Assembly (NCBI RefSeq): GCF_001466725.1
Contig: NZ_CP013650.1
Coordinates: 1,364,001 to 1,428,000, forward strand
DNA: 64,000 nucleotides
From: Lacimicrobium alkaliphilum
Lineage (GTDB): Bacteria > Pseudomonadota > Gammaproteobacteria > Enterobacterales > Alteromonadaceae
Direction of reading: 5' to 3'
Shown here: positions 54,484-63,860 of the stretch, in pieces
How the letters are laid out: each line of letters begins with the position of its first letter
Numbering within the stretch: position 1 is the first letter of the stretch
The notes under the pieces: model-generated
Told to the model about the DNA's origin: nothing
What the model saw: only the letters and a program-made list of their open reading frames with translations
The model's database searches: none
Position numbers and translations under genes: made by a program

Positions 54484-54663
54484 CAATTTCGAGTTCCGGG
54501 CTGTTGAGGTGATTTTCGCCACGCCGGGTGGCTGACATAAGACCCCATAGAATACCCCAGCGCCTGCACAGGGAACAATAGCGAAGGATGAATTCATTGG
54601 TATTGTGCTGTCCGGCCCTATACTCTGAAATAAAATGCCGTTTAATGACAAAAGGAGAATTCC

Positions 54664-55140
54664 GTGCAAAAGCATCAATCTGATTATGAGCAATTGCTGG
54701 ACAGGATGTCTGAATGGGTAAAACAATCTGTAGAACAGGATGTGTTAACCCTGATGCAGATTGAGGAGCAGGCCAGAGCTTATCTTAAAGCCGCGGAGGA
54801 TCTGAGTAAGGATGAGATGGAGATGTTGGAAAATACCCTGACCCGTGACTTACAAACGTTCGCTCACCACTGGCAACGGGATGCAGATAATTCCCCCTGG
54901 TGGCAAGCCACTAAGGATAAATTCTGGTCCTTACTGGCGGATCTTTCCGATAAAAGTCGGCTGGCGATGACTGAATCCTGGCGGGATATCCAGCATCAGG
55001 GCATTTACCAGGCCGGAGAAGCGGTGGCACTGGGAGAGCTGGAATGCACCAAATGTCACAACCGGCATCAGGTGACCCATGCTGAAGTGATTCAGCCTTG
55101 TCTGGAGTGCGGTAACAGAGCCTTCTCGCGAGTACTGTGA
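54664..55140 (+). CDS. ybeL: Zinc-ribbon protein of the YbeL (DUF1451) family
   Basis: The 158-residue product starts at a GTG with AAAAGGAG 7 bases before. The N-terminal two-thirds is helical and acidic ([27 protein letters not shown], then [21 protein letters not shown]) and the C-terminal part has two CxxC pairs (CTKC and CLEC) in a zinc ribbon. The gene is divergent from leuS, as in Escherichia coli. Function unknown. Confidence 0.9.
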   Translation: MQKHQSDYEQLLDRMSEWVKQSVEQDVLTLMQIEEQARAYLKAAEDLSKDEMEMLENTLTRDLQTFAHHWQRDADNSPWWQATKDKFWSLLADLSDKSRLAMTESWRDIQHQGIYQAGEAVALGELECTKCHNRHQVTHAEVIQPCLECGNRAFSRVL

Positions 55141-55172
55141 ACGTTGTGGCGATACGGATATATTTGGCAGGT

Positions 55173-55199
55173 AAAAAAAAGCCCGCCTGAAAGGCGGGC
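55173..55199 (-). terminator. Rho-independent terminator on the minus strand
   Basis: On the minus strand GCCCGCC, a 5-base loop and GGCGGGC are followed by eight Ts (55180-55173). It points away from ybeL and no minus-strand protein gene lies to its right for more than 500 bp, so it must end some other transcript; see the candidate RNA here. Confidence 0.9.
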
Positions 55200-55313
55200 A
55201 AAGCAACAAGTGTTGAAGGAAAATGAAAACTTTTCCAGGGAACATGTCAACAGGAGATGTGACAAGTGTATCTGACTATAAAGATGAAACATCATGCGCT
55301 AGTGCAGAATACG
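55173..55313 (-). ncRNA. Candidate small RNA of about 140 nt
   Basis: On the minus strand a promoter TTGCGC-16 bp-TACAAT (-35 at 55342-55347, -10 at 55320-55325) would start transcription near 55313. The strong terminator at 55173-55199 would end it after about 140 nucleotides. The transcript has a palindrome GGAAAAGTTTTC near 55230 and a pyrimidine-rich stretch (CCTTCAACACTTG), a layout typical of Hfq-binding RNAs, and no convincing coding frame with RBS. The sequence does not match any named sRNA that I can recall. The promoter/terminator pair is seen; the RNA itself is inferred. Confidence 0.5.
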
Positions 55314-55319
55314 CAGCGA

Positions 55320-55347
55320 ATTGTACTGGCTTGTGAAAGTCGCGCAA
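55320..55347 (-). promoter_or_regulatory. Promoter of the candidate small RNA
   Basis: Minus-strand TTGCGC (55347-55342), 16-bp spacer, TACAAT (55325-55320). It is followed after about 140 bases by a terminator. The remaining stretch to 55716 contains no gene; it should hold the ybgC promoter, for which I find no consensus pair, and an inverted repeat TTGACC-ACCA-GGTCAA at 55679-55694. Confidence 0.55.
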
Positions 55348-55716
55348 TTGAGATTTTTTCCTTTCTTTAATTAAAAAAACTAATGTGTAAATAGAATGTT
55401 TCCTGGCGATTTTTCGCGCTCACCCTGTATGGATTCTTTAATGTGTTGATATGTAAGAATAAAATGGAGAGGGTGAAAAATGACCAATAGAAATTTTTTT
55501 TGCCAGAAAGTGATTTCGTGACGTCCCTTTTTGTGGGCATCATTAAGATTCTATCTCTTTAATTGTTTTGTCTTGTGTTCAACTGTCTGAAAAATAAGCA
55601 GTTGAGGTGACTTGGGTATATAAGCCGATGACCTGGCTTGGTATGCTATCAGCCCGTCATATATTCTGTGTCGGGGTATTGACCACCAGGTCAACAGTAT
55701 GAAAGGAATATAAAGG

Positions 55717-56115
55717 ATGCATCGGCATAACATTCGCGTGTATTACGAAGACACGGACGCAGGCGGTATAGTGTATTATGCCAACTATCTGAAATTTCTG
55801 GAGCGGGCCAGAACCGAGTGGCTCAGAGCCCTGGGTGTTGAACAGGACAGGTTGCTGGAACAATCCACAGGTTTTGTCGTCAAACACCTGGAAATAGACT
55901 ACCAGTCTGCGGCGCGCTTTAACGAGATGCTGGTGGTGGAGTCTCAACTGGCAGCGTGCAAACGGGTCAGTCTGGTGTTTGACCAGAGTATTTATAATCA
56001 TAACAATCGGCCACTGGTAACAGCCAGGGTCAAAGTTGGCTGTGTGGATCTCAGTACGATGAGACCCAGAGCCATTCCGGATTTTGTTTTAGGGGAGCTG
56101 TCAGGTGTCAGGTGA
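55717..56115 (+). CDS. ybgC: Tol-Pal-associated acyl-CoA thioesterase YbgC
   Basis: The 132-residue hot-dog thioesterase has the signature [27 protein letters not shown] with the catalytic Asp at 14 (in DTD). It hydrolyses acyl-CoA and links phospholipid metabolism to the Tol-Pal complex. It is the first gene of the operon, with AAGGA upstream; the stop codon precedes the tolQ start by one base. Confidence 0.93.
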   Translation: MHRHNIRVYYEDTDAGGIVYYANYLKFLERARTEWLRALGVEQDRLLEQSTGFVVKHLEIDYQSAARFNEMLVVESQLAACKRVSLVFDQSIYNHNNRPLVTARVKVGCVDLSTMRPRAIPDFVLGELSGVR

Positions 56116-56116
56116 A

Positions 56117-56797
56117 ATGTCTTTCTTTGGTCTTTTTTTACAGGCCAGCTTTCTTGTTCAACTCGTTATGTTGCTGCTACTGGCCACCTCTGTGGTGTCC
56201 TGGGCGTTTATTTTTCAGCGTAGCAAGGCACTCAATCACGCCCGTCTGGAAGTCAGAAAATTCGAAGACAAGTTCTGGTCAGGGGGCGATCTTAACCGCC
56301 TGTTTCAGGAAATTTCTGCCCGCCAGCATGTTTCCGGTATGGCCAGTTTGTTTGTGGCCGGCTTCAAGGAGTTTGCCCGTTTACGCAAAAGTGGCTCTGC
56401 CTCCCCCCAGGCAGTGATGGACGGTACCTACCGGGCGATGCGGGTGTCGCTGTCCAGAGAAGTGGATGCACTGGAGAGTAATTTACCTTTTCTGGCCACG
56501 GCAGGTTCCATCAGCCCCTACATTGGCCTGTTTGGTACTGTATGGGGAATCATGAATGCCTTTATTGCCCTGGGTGAGGTACAACAGGCTACCCTGGCGA
56601 TGGTTGCCCCTGGTATTGCTGAAGCGCTGATTGCCACCGCCATGGGCTTGTTTGCTGCAATTCCGGCTGTTATCGCTTACAACCGATTCAGCCACCAGGT
56701 GGAGAAACTGGAGAATAGCTACGGTAATTTTATGGAAGAATTTTCCAGTATTCTGCACCGTCAGTCTCACAGTTCAGACAGCGCAACGCGGGAATAA
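56117..56797 (+). CDS. tolQ: Tol-Pal system protein TolQ
   Basis: The 226-residue product has three membrane helices of the MotA/TolQ/ExbB family: one near the N-terminus ([20 protein letters not shown]) and two in the second half ([44 protein letters not shown]). It forms with TolR a proton-driven motor that works on TolA. I start at the ATG 56117 with AGGTGA before it; a GTG at 56105 adds four residues and overlaps ybgC. Confidence 0.94.
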   Translation: MSFFGLFLQASFLVQLVMLLLLATSVVSWAFIFQRSKALNHARLEVRKFEDKFWSGGDLNRLFQEISARQHVSGMASLFVAGFKEFARLRKSGSASPQAVMDGTYRAMRVSLSREVDALESNLPFLATAGSISPYIGLFGTVWGIMNAFIALGEVQQATLAMVAPGIAEALIATAMGLFAAIPAVIAYNRFSHQVEKLENSYGNFMEEFSSILHRQSHSSDSATRE

Positions 56798-56800
56798 AGC

Positions 56801-57220
56801 ATGTACGAGAGAAAGCGCCGTCGTCCGGTATCTGAAATTAATGTTGTTCCTTACATAGACGTCATGCTGGTGCTGCTGATCATTTTTATGGTTACGGCAC
56901 CTCTGGTGACCCAGGGCGTAAAAGTTGAGTTACCTAAAGCATCTGCTGAAGCCTTATCAGAAGACAGCAAACCGCCATTAATCGCGTCAGTGAATGCTGA
57001 TGGTGAATATTTTCTGAATGTCGGTGAAAGTCAGGAAGAGCCACTGACCGCTGTAGATTTGGCTACGCTGGTGGCGGCCCATTTGCAAAAAGAGCCGGAT
57101 ACCCCGGTGGTGGTAAAAGGTGACGGGCGGGTTCCCTATGATAATGTAGTGCAGTTGATGGTGCTGTTGCAGCGGGCAGGCGTGCCCTCTGTGGGGTTGA
57201 TGACGGATTCGCCGGAGTAA
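56801..57220 (+). CDS. tolR: Tol-Pal system protein TolR
   Basis: The 139-residue product has the ExbD/TolR layout: cytoplasmic start, one membrane helix with the proton-channel Asp in VVPYIDVMLVLLIIFMV, and a periplasmic domain. It partners TolQ in the motor and contacts TolA and peptidoglycan. Confidence 0.94.
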   Translation: MYERKRRRPVSEINVVPYIDVMLVLLIIFMVTAPLVTQGVKVELPKASAEALSEDSKPPLIASVNADGEYFLNVGESQEEPLTAVDLATLVAAHLQKEPDTPVVVKGDGRVPYDNVVQLMVLLQRAGVPSVGLMTDSPE

Positions 57221-57223
57221 TGG

Positions 57224-58081
57224 ATGCAAAGTCTTAAACCGGCACTGGCCTTTTCAGCGGTACTGCATCTCGTTATGGGGGGCTTACTCATGGTCAGCGT
57301 GGACTTCAGTTCAATACCAGAAGTCACCCAGCCACAGATGAATGTGGTGCAGGCGGTTGTTGTTGACAGTGCCGTGATTGAGCAACAGTTTGAGGCAATC
57401 GAACAGGAAAAAGAAGCTGAGCGTCAGCGCCTTGCTGATATAGAGCGACAAAGACGTGAAGCCGAGCAGCGGCGCAGGGATGAGCAGCGACAGGCAGAAG
57501 AGGCGAAAAAACGTCAGCAACAGGAAGCACAGCGTAAGGCTGAGGCTGCGGCACAGGCTAAGAAGAAAAAACAGGAAGAACAGGAAAGAGCCAGACGACT
57601 CGAACAGGAACGACAAAAGAAAGCGAAGGAAGAGGCTGAGAGAAAGGCCCGGGAAGCTGAAGAGCGTCGTAAAAAAGAAGAAGCTGCAGCCAGAGAAGCA
57701 GAACGCAAGCGCAAGGAAGAGGCCGCCAGAGCAGAACAGGAACGATTGATGCAGGAGCAATTACAGGCAGAGCAGGCCGCGAGACAAAAGCAGAGGCAAC
57801 GTCATATTCTCTCTGAAACAGACAAATACCGTGCACTGATTATGCAATCGATTCAGCGTAACTGGATTGTTGATGATTCTATGAGCGGCAAGTCCTGCAG
57901 ACTGAATATCAGTGTTGCATCAAATGGTTTTGTAAAAACAGTGAGAATATTGGAAGGTGACCCCAGGACCTGTAAGTCCGCTGAAACTGCGGTATATAAG
58001 ACGGCGACTTTACCGGTACCTAAAGATCCGGATGTATTGCAGCAATTTTTGAATTTTAACTTAACGGTGAAAAGAGACTGA
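57224..58081 (+). CDS. tolA: Cell envelope integrity protein TolA
   Basis: The 285-residue product has a membrane helix (about 5-27), a long Glu/Lys/Arg/Ala-rich helix (about 55-195, with repeats of [11 protein letters not shown] and the like), and a C-terminal TolA domain (about 198-285) with [11 protein letters not shown] and a pair of cysteines (Cys in GKSCRL and in DPRTCKS) for a disulphide. It spans the periplasm to reach TolB and Pal. Spacing from tolR is 3 bases. Confidence 0.93.
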   Translation: MQSLKPALAFSAVLHLVMGGLLMVSVDFSSIPEVTQPQMNVVQAVVVDSAVIEQQFEAIEQEKEAERQRLADIERQRREAEQRRRDEQRQAEEAKKRQQQEAQRKAEAAAQAKKKKQEEQERARRLEQERQKKAKEEAERKAREAEERRKKEEAAAREAERKRKEEAARAEQERLMQEQLQAEQAARQKQRQRHILSETDKYRALIMQSIQRNWIVDDSMSGKSCRLNISVASNGFVKTVRILEGDPRTCKSAETAVYKTATLPVPKDPDVLQQFLNFNLTVKRD

Positions 58082-58082
58082 T

Positions 58083-59447
58083 ATGCCCAGAACGTTCCCT
58101 TTACCAGGTTTACTTTTTATTCTGTTGATGATGGTCAGTGCCAGAGTCAGCGCCACGCTGGAAATTGTGATCACAGAGGGCATCGATACCGCGCGCCCGA
58201 TTGCGGTAGTGCCTTTTAAGTGGGAAGGCCAGGGCAGTATGCCTGAAAGGCTGTCTGATGTGATTGCGGCAGATCTCAGACGCAGTGGTAAATTCAATCC
58301 GGTTAATGTGGCCCGCATGCCACAAATGCCGTCTCAGGACAAAGATGTGGACTATGCCGCCTGGGCTGCAACAGGTGTTGAGGCAATACTGGTGGGAAGA
58401 GTGGAGCAGGAAACCATGGATCGCTACCGGGTCAGCTTCGAGTTGATCGATGTGGTACGGGGACAGATTACCGGTGGGCAGGCGCAGATGTTAAGTGATG
58501 GCAAGCTCATCAACAGCAAAGATCATGTTCTGGCCGGACGCCAGCATGTTATTGATGGCGGCGGTTTCAGACAACATGCCCACAGAGTGGCAGACATTGT
58601 GTACGAAAAACTAACGGGTACCCGGGGCGCCTTTTTAACCCGCATTGCCTATGTGATTGTGCGCGACAGAGAAACAGAAGAGTTTCCTTATCAGTTGGTC
58701 GTCGCAGATTATGATGGTTACAACGAAACGGTGCTGTTGCGTTCCAAAGAGCCTTTGATGTCACCGGTATGGTCACCGGATGGTACCAAGCTGGCTTATG
58801 TGAGTTTCGAGAACCGCCGCTCTCAGATCTACATTCAGGACATTTACACCATGAGCCGCACCCGCTTAACCGATTACCCGGGAATTAACAGCGCCCCGCA
58901 GTTCTCGCCGGACGGCAAACAAATGGCGATGGTACTGTCCAAAGATGGTCAGCCGGATCTTTATATTATGGATCTGGCCAGTCGAAAACTCCGGCGTCTG
59001 ACAAATAGTCGCAGTATTGACACTGAACCAAGCTGGACTCCGGATGGGCAAAACATTATCTTTACGTCAGAACGGGGTGGTAAACCTCAGTTATATCGCG
59101 TAAATTTAGCATCAGGTAAGGTTCGTCGCCTGACTTTTGATGGTGAAATGAACCTTGGGGGAACTGTTACCCCGGATGGTAAAGAACTGGTGATGGTGAA
59201 TCGCACCAATGGTGCATATCACATCGCCCGTCAGGATCTGTCTTCTGGTGTAATGCAAGTGCTGACTAAAACCTATCTGGATGAGTCGCCCAGCATTGCA
59301 CCAAATGGCAGTATGATTATTTACAGTACTTTGCATCAGCGTCGGCAAGTGTTGTCGCTGGTGTCGCTGGATGGACGGTTTAAGGCAAGGTTGCCCGCGG
59401 CTAACGGACAGGTCAAGTCACCAAGCTGGTCGCCGTTTTTAATGTAA
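58083..59447 (+). CDS. tolB: Tol-Pal system beta-propeller protein TolB
   Basis: The 454-residue product has a signal sequence (about 1-23), an N-terminal alpha/beta domain and a six-bladed propeller with repeated [32 protein letters not shown] and [10 protein letters not shown] units. It is periplasmic and binds Pal and TolA. The final residues are SWSPFLM. Starts one base after the tolA stop. Confidence 0.95.
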   Translation: MPRTFPLPGLLFILLMMVSARVSATLEIVITEGIDTARPIAVVPFKWEGQGSMPERLSDVIAADLRRSGKFNPVNVARMPQMPSQDKDVDYAAWAATGVEAILVGRVEQETMDRYRVSFELIDVVRGQITGGQAQMLSDGKLINSKDHVLAGRQHVIDGGGFRQHAHRVADIVYEKLTGTRGAFLTRIAYVIVRDRETEEFPYQLVVADYDGYNETVLLRSKEPLMSPVWSPDGTKLAYVSFENRRSQIYIQDIYTMSRTRLTDYPGINSAPQFSPDGKQMAMVLSKDGQPDLYIMDLASRKLRRLTNSRSIDTEPSWTPDGQNIIFTSERGGKPQLYRVNLASGKVRRLTFDGEMNLGGTVTPDGKELVMVNRTNGAYHIARQDLSSGVMQVLTKTYLDESPSIAPNGSMIIYSTLHQRRQVLSLVSLDGRFKARLPAANGQVKSPSWSPFLM

Positions 59448-59484
59448 TTTGTTAAACCCTTTGAAAACAATAAGGAACACGAGA

Positions 59485-60030
59485 ATGCAATTAAACAAAG
59501 TATTCAAGGGCGTGATCATAGCTCTGCCTGTCGTTACGCTGATGGCTTGCTCCTCCAGCAGCCAGGTAGATGATCAAGCTGCCGATACTAATCAGGCCAC
59601 TGAAACCGCTACCGAACAGCAGGATTCAGGGGTACAAACCGGTAGTGCCGAGCAGATGAAATCTCCTGAAGAGATTAAACGTGAAGAGCTTGAATCCTTG
59701 CAGAATGAGCAGATGGTTTACTTTGATTTTGATGTTTCTACCATCAGGCCTGAGTTTTATTCCATTCTGGACAAGCACGCTGCGTTCTTAGTCAAGAACC
59801 CGGGTGAGACGGTAACCATTGAAGGCCATGCGGACCATCGTGGTACTCCTGAGTACAACATTGCACTCGGTGAGCGTCGTGCCAAGTCGGTGGCCACCTA
59901 TTTGCAGAATGCCGGTGTCAGCACATCTCAGATTTCTGTCGTTTCTTATGGTGAAGAGAAGCCTCTTGATACCAGTAATACGGAAGCGGCTTTTGCTAAA
60001 AACCGTCGTGGCGTATTGGTATACCGATAA
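59485..60030 (+). CDS. pal: Peptidoglycan-associated lipoprotein Pal
   Basis: The 181-residue product has a lipobox LMAC (Cys22), a polar Asn/Thr/Gln-rich linker and an OmpA-like peptidoglycan-binding domain with VYFDFDVSTIRPEF-like MVYFDFDVSTIRPE, EGHADHRGTPEYNIALGERRA and NRRGVLVYR. It anchors the outer membrane to the wall. AAGGAACA lies 7-8 bases upstream of the ATG at 59485. Confidence 0.95.
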   Translation: MQLNKVFKGVIIALPVVTLMACSSSSQVDDQAADTNQATETATEQQDSGVQTGSAEQMKSPEEIKREELESLQNEQMVYFDFDVSTIRPEFYSILDKHAAFLVKNPGETVTIEGHADHRGTPEYNIALGERRAKSVATYLQNAGVSTSQISVVSYGEEKPLDTSNTEAAFAKNRRGVLVYR

Positions 60031-60039
60031 GAGAGCCCT

Positions 60040-60792
60040 ATGATTTATCGTGGTCTCGCATTCGTTAGTTGTTTCGCTATGGGAGCGGCAGTTGCCGCTC
60101 CGGCACCGGTTTCTGACCTCGGTGTTGGCAGCCTTGAGAACAGGATTGCCACACTGGAGCGTATGGTTGAGGCCCGTTCCGGTGCCCAGCATAATATCCA
60201 GCGTCAGTTGGATATGATGCAGCAGGAAGTTAATGAGCTACGGGGCTCTGTTGAAGAGCATAGCTACAAGCTGGAGCAGATTCTGCAACGCCAGCGGGAG
60301 CTGTATGTAGAGATCGACAACCGTATGCAGGCGCTCAGCAGTCCGACTGAAAAGCAAATGCCGATGGTTGCTAAAGATAACAGTAGCGCACCCGCTTTAA
60401 GTTCACTGGGTGAAGATGAAGCCTACGACAGGGCGGTTAATCTGATCCTGCGGGAAAAGCGTTATGATCAGGCTATTCCGGAGTTTGAGGCTTTTCTGCA
60501 GCAATATCCGGGCTCTTCCTATGCTGCCAATGCCCATTACTGGCTGGGGCAGTTACTGTTCAATAAGCAGCAGTGGAACGACTCCAGGGAGCATTTTGAG
60601 AAGGTTGTCAGTGATTACTCTGACTCGAACAAAAGAGCGGATTCCTTGTTGAAACTGGGTATGATTGCCCAGAATCAGTCCAATTTTGCCAGGGCTCAAC
60701 AGTTATTTGAGCAGGTAATCAGGGATTATCCGGAATCGTCGGCCCGCAAGCTCGCCGAGCCCCGTTTGCGGGCGGTTAAAAATAACGGTTGA
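60040..60792 (+). CDS. cpoB: Cell division coordinator CpoB (YbgF)
   Basis: The 250-residue product has a signal peptide (1-20), a trimeric coiled coil (about 30-105, IATLERMVEAR, LDMMQQEVNELRGSVEE) and a C-terminal TPR domain (about 120-250) with YDQAIPEFEAFLQQYPGSSYAANAHYWLGQ. It links PBP1B with the Tol machine during division. Last gene of the operon, followed by a terminator. Confidence 0.94.
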   Translation: MIYRGLAFVSCFAMGAAVAAPAPVSDLGVGSLENRIATLERMVEARSGAQHNIQRQLDMMQQEVNELRGSVEEHSYKLEQILQRQRELYVEIDNRMQALSSPTEKQMPMVAKDNSSAPALSSLGEDEAYDRAVNLILREKRYDQAIPEFEAFLQQYPGSSYAANAHYWLGQLLFNKQQWNDSREHFEKVVSDYSDSNKRADSLLKLGMIAQNQSNFARAQQLFEQVIRDYPESSARKLAEPRLRAVKNNG

Positions 60793-60812
60793 GTTTGTCA
60801 GATATAAAATAA

Positions 60813-60848
60813 ATATCCCCTGGCTGTCCGCAGTCGGGGGATTTTTTT
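60813..60848. terminator. Terminator at the convergent ends of cpoB and the transglutaminase gene
   Basis: ATCCCC-T-GGCTG and CAGTC-G-GGGGAT pair around a TCCG loop, then seven Ts follow on the plus strand. The T tract overlaps the stop codon of the minus-strand gene at 60847. The preceding side is also A-rich, so it may act in both directions. Confidence 0.8.
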
Positions 60849-62886
60849 ATGGGTTAGAGTCAATAAGATTGGCAGCATGGCGATGTTTTTTCAGGGCCTT
60901 TTTCAGGTCACCGAGCAGAAGCTGCATGGTCTTTTTCAAATCAGGTTGGCCGGTGATTGTAGATTTTCCATACCTGCTGTGTAGATAACAACGTGTCATT
61001 TCGCTGAATGGATGGGCAATATCCGCTGGCAACTTTTGCTGTACCCTGGTATTAAAATCCTTCGGCCCCATCCAGCCTGGCCGCTTCAATTCTATGCGCT
61101 CAAGCAGTTTAAGGCTTTTGTGGTAGTAATAGGCCGGTGTTTTGTGTCGGGGCGCAAGCCAGTGTTTGTATTGATAAATCGCCAACAATATAGCGGTGAA
61201 CAGCACCAGAGCGCCGCCTGCCAGTGCCAGTCGCACAGGCGTCAGTTCACCCAGCAGGGACTTTAGCATGTCCTCCTGGTTGTCCCGGTTAAATCCGAGG
61301 ATCCAGCGACTCCACAGATAATCCATATCAGCCAGCAACAATCTGAGTTCATTTACCCAGGCCAGCTGTTGCAAGCGGCGCAGCGTCGAGCCCTGTAAAA
61401 AGCTGTCTTCATATTCAACGGCCTGCTGCAAGCCGAACTCTAATCTAAGCGGCGATACCAGAGCAGTAGGGTCTAGCCTTTGCCAGCCTTGATCTGACAG
61501 CCATTCGACCCATGCATGGGCATCATACTGATAGATGCTCATATAATCGTCACCACGCATCTCTCCGCCCAGATAACCCGTTACCATGCGTGCCGGTATG
61601 CCACCCAGTCTCAGCGCGTAGGCCATTGCGCCGGCATAATGGACACAGAATCCGGCCTTGTCCTCGAACAGAAACTGGTCCACAGGATCCGTTGGCATGG
61701 GATTCGGGTTTAGCGTGTAGCGAAAATTCTGCTCTGTAAAGTAACTGGAGATGGCTTCGATAAACTCCTTGTCCTGTTTATGCTGTTGGCGTAGTCGCTC
61801 AACCCATTTACGGGTCCTCGGGTTTCCCTGTTCCGGCAGTTGCAGATTTAGCCGGGTATCCAACGCCGGGATATCTGGTAACAATGGGCTCTGCGTATAA
61901 GATCTGACGCTGTAAGAAAGCCCGGATTGTAACGGAAACCGGCTAAGTAACTGGTATTCACGCCCCTGCCATATTTTGCTATCGCGGGTTACGGCCAGAT
62001 CGAGTCCGAACAGCCATGGTTTGTCACTCGGCTCACTGAGTACCTGATAGTTCAGGCTTGGGCCTGATACTTGCGGGGTAAAGCGTTGCTTACTTCGCTG
62101 ATAACGTTGACGCAGTCGTTCCCGGTAGGGTGCTGTCTGCCAGCTTTTTCCATCAAAGTCTTCCAGTACCAGAGCACGCCAGTAGCGCTGACTAGCCACC
62201 GGAATGTCATTGTCAAAGCTGGCTCTGAAAGCCAGATCCGAAGAGCGCGCAAGTTGTGCAAGATCGCCCGGTGTGACCTTGTCACTGAGGCCCGTTTCAC
62301 CTCCTTTCGCCATCGGCATTTGCCACATCGGACCCAATTTCGGAATGATAAGAAATAACATGATGGCCACAGGCAGTGCCTGTAAACAGAGCATGCCAGT
62401 GCGTTTAATTTGTCCGGACCAGCTGTTCGCAGGACTGACATGGAAAGCCAGGCTGAGCAAAAGCATGATTGTCAGGGTGGCGTACAACAGACTAAAAGCG
62501 ATATTCTGGTTAAACACCAGGCCCGTACCAATCAGGAAAAACTGAATGCTGACCAGCTGAAAATAATCCCGGCGGCCTGCCAGCAGCATTAATTTCAGGC
62601 TACTGGCGAGTACCAGCAGGTTTAACATTCCCAGTAGCAGGCCAAGCTGCCAGCCGAAGGTTGCCAGCACAATGGCACTGAGAATGGCCAACAGGTTGAG
62701 CGTGCGCATTGAAATCTGATGTTTCTGCCAGTTCATAAACAAACTGAAGCGGATCACAGTGGCACAGCAGACAATCAGCAGGATCCAGGTCTCCAGTGGC
62801 TCTATCAGGGTAAAGCTGCAGATGCACAGCACCAGCATCAGTAACAGGTGAGCTTTGTTGTATGCTGATGGGTTTAATCTAGCCAT
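60847..62886 (-). CDS. TgpA-type transglutaminase (DUF3488/transglutaminase-like) membrane protein
   Basis: The ATG at 62886 gives a 679-residue protein overlapping the end of the DUF58 gene; a frame extension to 62919 also exists. The N-terminal third has six or so membrane helices (DUF3488), and the periplasmic domain has the Cys-His-Asp triad in DKAGFCVHYAGAMAYALRLGGIPARMVTGYL, YDAHAWVEWL and RLDPTALVSP. A further membrane helix (GALVLFTAILLAIYQYK) and a cytoplasmic tail follow. It belongs to the MoxR-DUF58-transglutaminase unit whose Pseudomonas aeruginosa member TgpA is essential. Substrate unknown. Confidence 0.92.
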   Translation of the reverse strand: MARLNPSAYNKAHLLLMLVLCICSFTLIEPLETWILLIVCCATVIRFSLFMNWQKHQISMRTLNLLAILSAIVLATFGWQLGLLLGMLNLLVLASSLKLMLLAGRRDYFQLVSIQFFLIGTGLVFNQNIAFSLLYATLTIMLLLSLAFHVSPANSWSGQIKRTGMLCLQALPVAIMLFLIIPKLGPMWQMPMAKGGETGLSDKVTPGDLAQLARSSDLAFRASFDNDIPVASQRYWRALVLEDFDGKSWQTAPYRERLRQRYQRSKQRFTPQVSGPSLNYQVLSEPSDKPWLFGLDLAVTRDSKIWQGREYQLLSRFPLQSGLSYSVRSYTQSPLLPDIPALDTRLNLQLPEQGNPRTRKWVERLRQQHKQDKEFIEAISSYFTEQNFRYTLNPNPMPTDPVDQFLFEDKAGFCVHYAGAMAYALRLGGIPARMVTGYLGGEMRGDDYMSIYQYDAHAWVEWLSDQGWQRLDPTALVSPLRLEFGLQQAVEYEDSFLQGSTLRRLQQLAWVNELRLLLADMDYLWSRWILGFNRDNQEDMLKSLLGELTPVRLALAGGALVLFTAILLAIYQYKHWLAPRHKTPAYYYHKSLKLLERIELKRPGWMGPKDFNTRVQQKLPADIAHPFSEMTRCYLHSRYGKSTITGQPDLKKTMQLLLGDLKKALKKHRHAANLIDSNP

Positions 62887-63856
62887 GCGTATGCCCGGTT
62901 TGATAAAGTGCAAGGGCACTCAGACATTGATGGCGGTGGGCATTCCCTTTCCCCGGCTGAATAATTTTACTACCAACTTCAAGCCCAAAGCGTTGCCCCC
63001 GGTTTTCCAGCTCAAGCACCATAAAGCACAGGTGTGACAGGCGGGTTTCCAGATCTTCGGTTGACTGTTGTTGCAGACGCAGCCATACCTCATTGTTGCT
63101 GGTGCTGGAGAATTTTTTGCTGACCATGCCCTGGCCTTTGGCCACTTGTTTCCAGGCCACATGATAAAGGGGTTGCCCGGGTTGATACTCCATCAGACTG
63201 TCAAAATCATCATAACCTTCCTCTGTAGCTGTATTTCCCTGGGACTCTTCCCCTCCCGCCTGACTGTAGGTAATGACAGAACAGGGTAAGGGGCAGGGAT
63301 AAACCAGTACCTGAGAATCAAAGCGCAGGTGGGTCCAGCAACGAAACAGCCCCAGCGGATAATAGCTGTTGAGGGTGATTCTGGGCATAGGCAGCCGTCC
63401 CCGCCGGGTAGTAGCGATGGTGAACTCGGCCGGATTGGTTAATCTGTCGAGGTCGACCGATATCTGTATTTTTTGGTTGTAAATACCAAGGTGAAGCCTG
63501 CCATGAGCATGGTGTTTCTGTTTGGAAGTGTCTATCCATAATGGCAGACAGGCACTGTCTCCGGCAAAAGGATATCCGACTTTACCAATCAGAACCCGCA
63601 GACCGGCAAAATTCAGATAACTGCTGAGCAGGCTGACGAGAAACAGGGCCAGGAGGAAAAAGCCGAGTAGCAGTATAAGGTTATTCTGATAATTGGTGCC
63701 CAGTACAAAAAGCGCCCCGCACAGCAACAGATAAAGCATCCCGAAGCGGGACGGAAAAATAAATATATTGCCCAGATCCAGAGTAAAATCTGAGGCTGGC
63801 GGAATACGCTTATCCAGCCACAGATTGACACCGGATTGGAACTGTCGTTTTAACAT
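62879..63856 (-). CDS. DUF58 domain membrane protein
   Basis: The 325-residue product has two or more membrane helices near the N-terminus (GMLYLLLCGALFVLGTNYQN, LLLGFFLLALFLVSLLSSYL), a beta-rich domain and the DUF58 signature YQPGQPLYHVAWKQVAKGQG. It is the membrane-type DUF58 protein that accompanies a MoxR ATPase and TgpA. The stop overlaps the TgpA start by eight bases. The MoxR gene ends 4 bases before it. Confidence 0.9.
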   Translation of the reverse strand: MLKRQFQSGVNLWLDKRIPPASDFTLDLGNIFIFPSRFGMLYLLLCGALFVLGTNYQNNLILLLGFFLLALFLVSLLSSYLNFAGLRVLIGKVGYPFAGDSACLPLWIDTSKQKHHAHGRLHLGIYNQKIQISVDLDRLTNPAEFTIATTRRGRLPMPRITLNSYYPLGLFRCWTHLRFDSQVLVYPCPLPCSVITYSQAGGEESQGNTATEEGYDDFDSLMEYQPGQPLYHVAWKQVAKGQGMVSKKFSSTSNNEVWLRLQQQSTEDLETRLSHLCFMVLELENRGQRFGLEVGSKIIQPGKGNAHRHQCLSALALYQTGHTHG

Positions 63857-63860
63857 GGTT

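Noticed and set aside
54484..54726. 81-codon N-terminal extension of leuS
   Set aside because: Not protein-like, overlaps the start of ybeL, and LeuS homology begins at the ATG at 54483.
55092..55295. Minus-strand open frame of 67 codons within the candidate sRNA
   Set aside because: No RBS, it runs through the terminator hairpin into ybeL, and its composition is not protein-like.
57311..57760. Antisense open frames across tolA
   Set aside because: They mirror the Glu/Lys-rich repeat region of tolA and are composition artefacts (Leu/Phe/Ser-rich).
60793..60846. tRNA gene after cpoB, as found in some relatives
   Set aside because: Only a terminator is present; no cloverleaf or CCA end.
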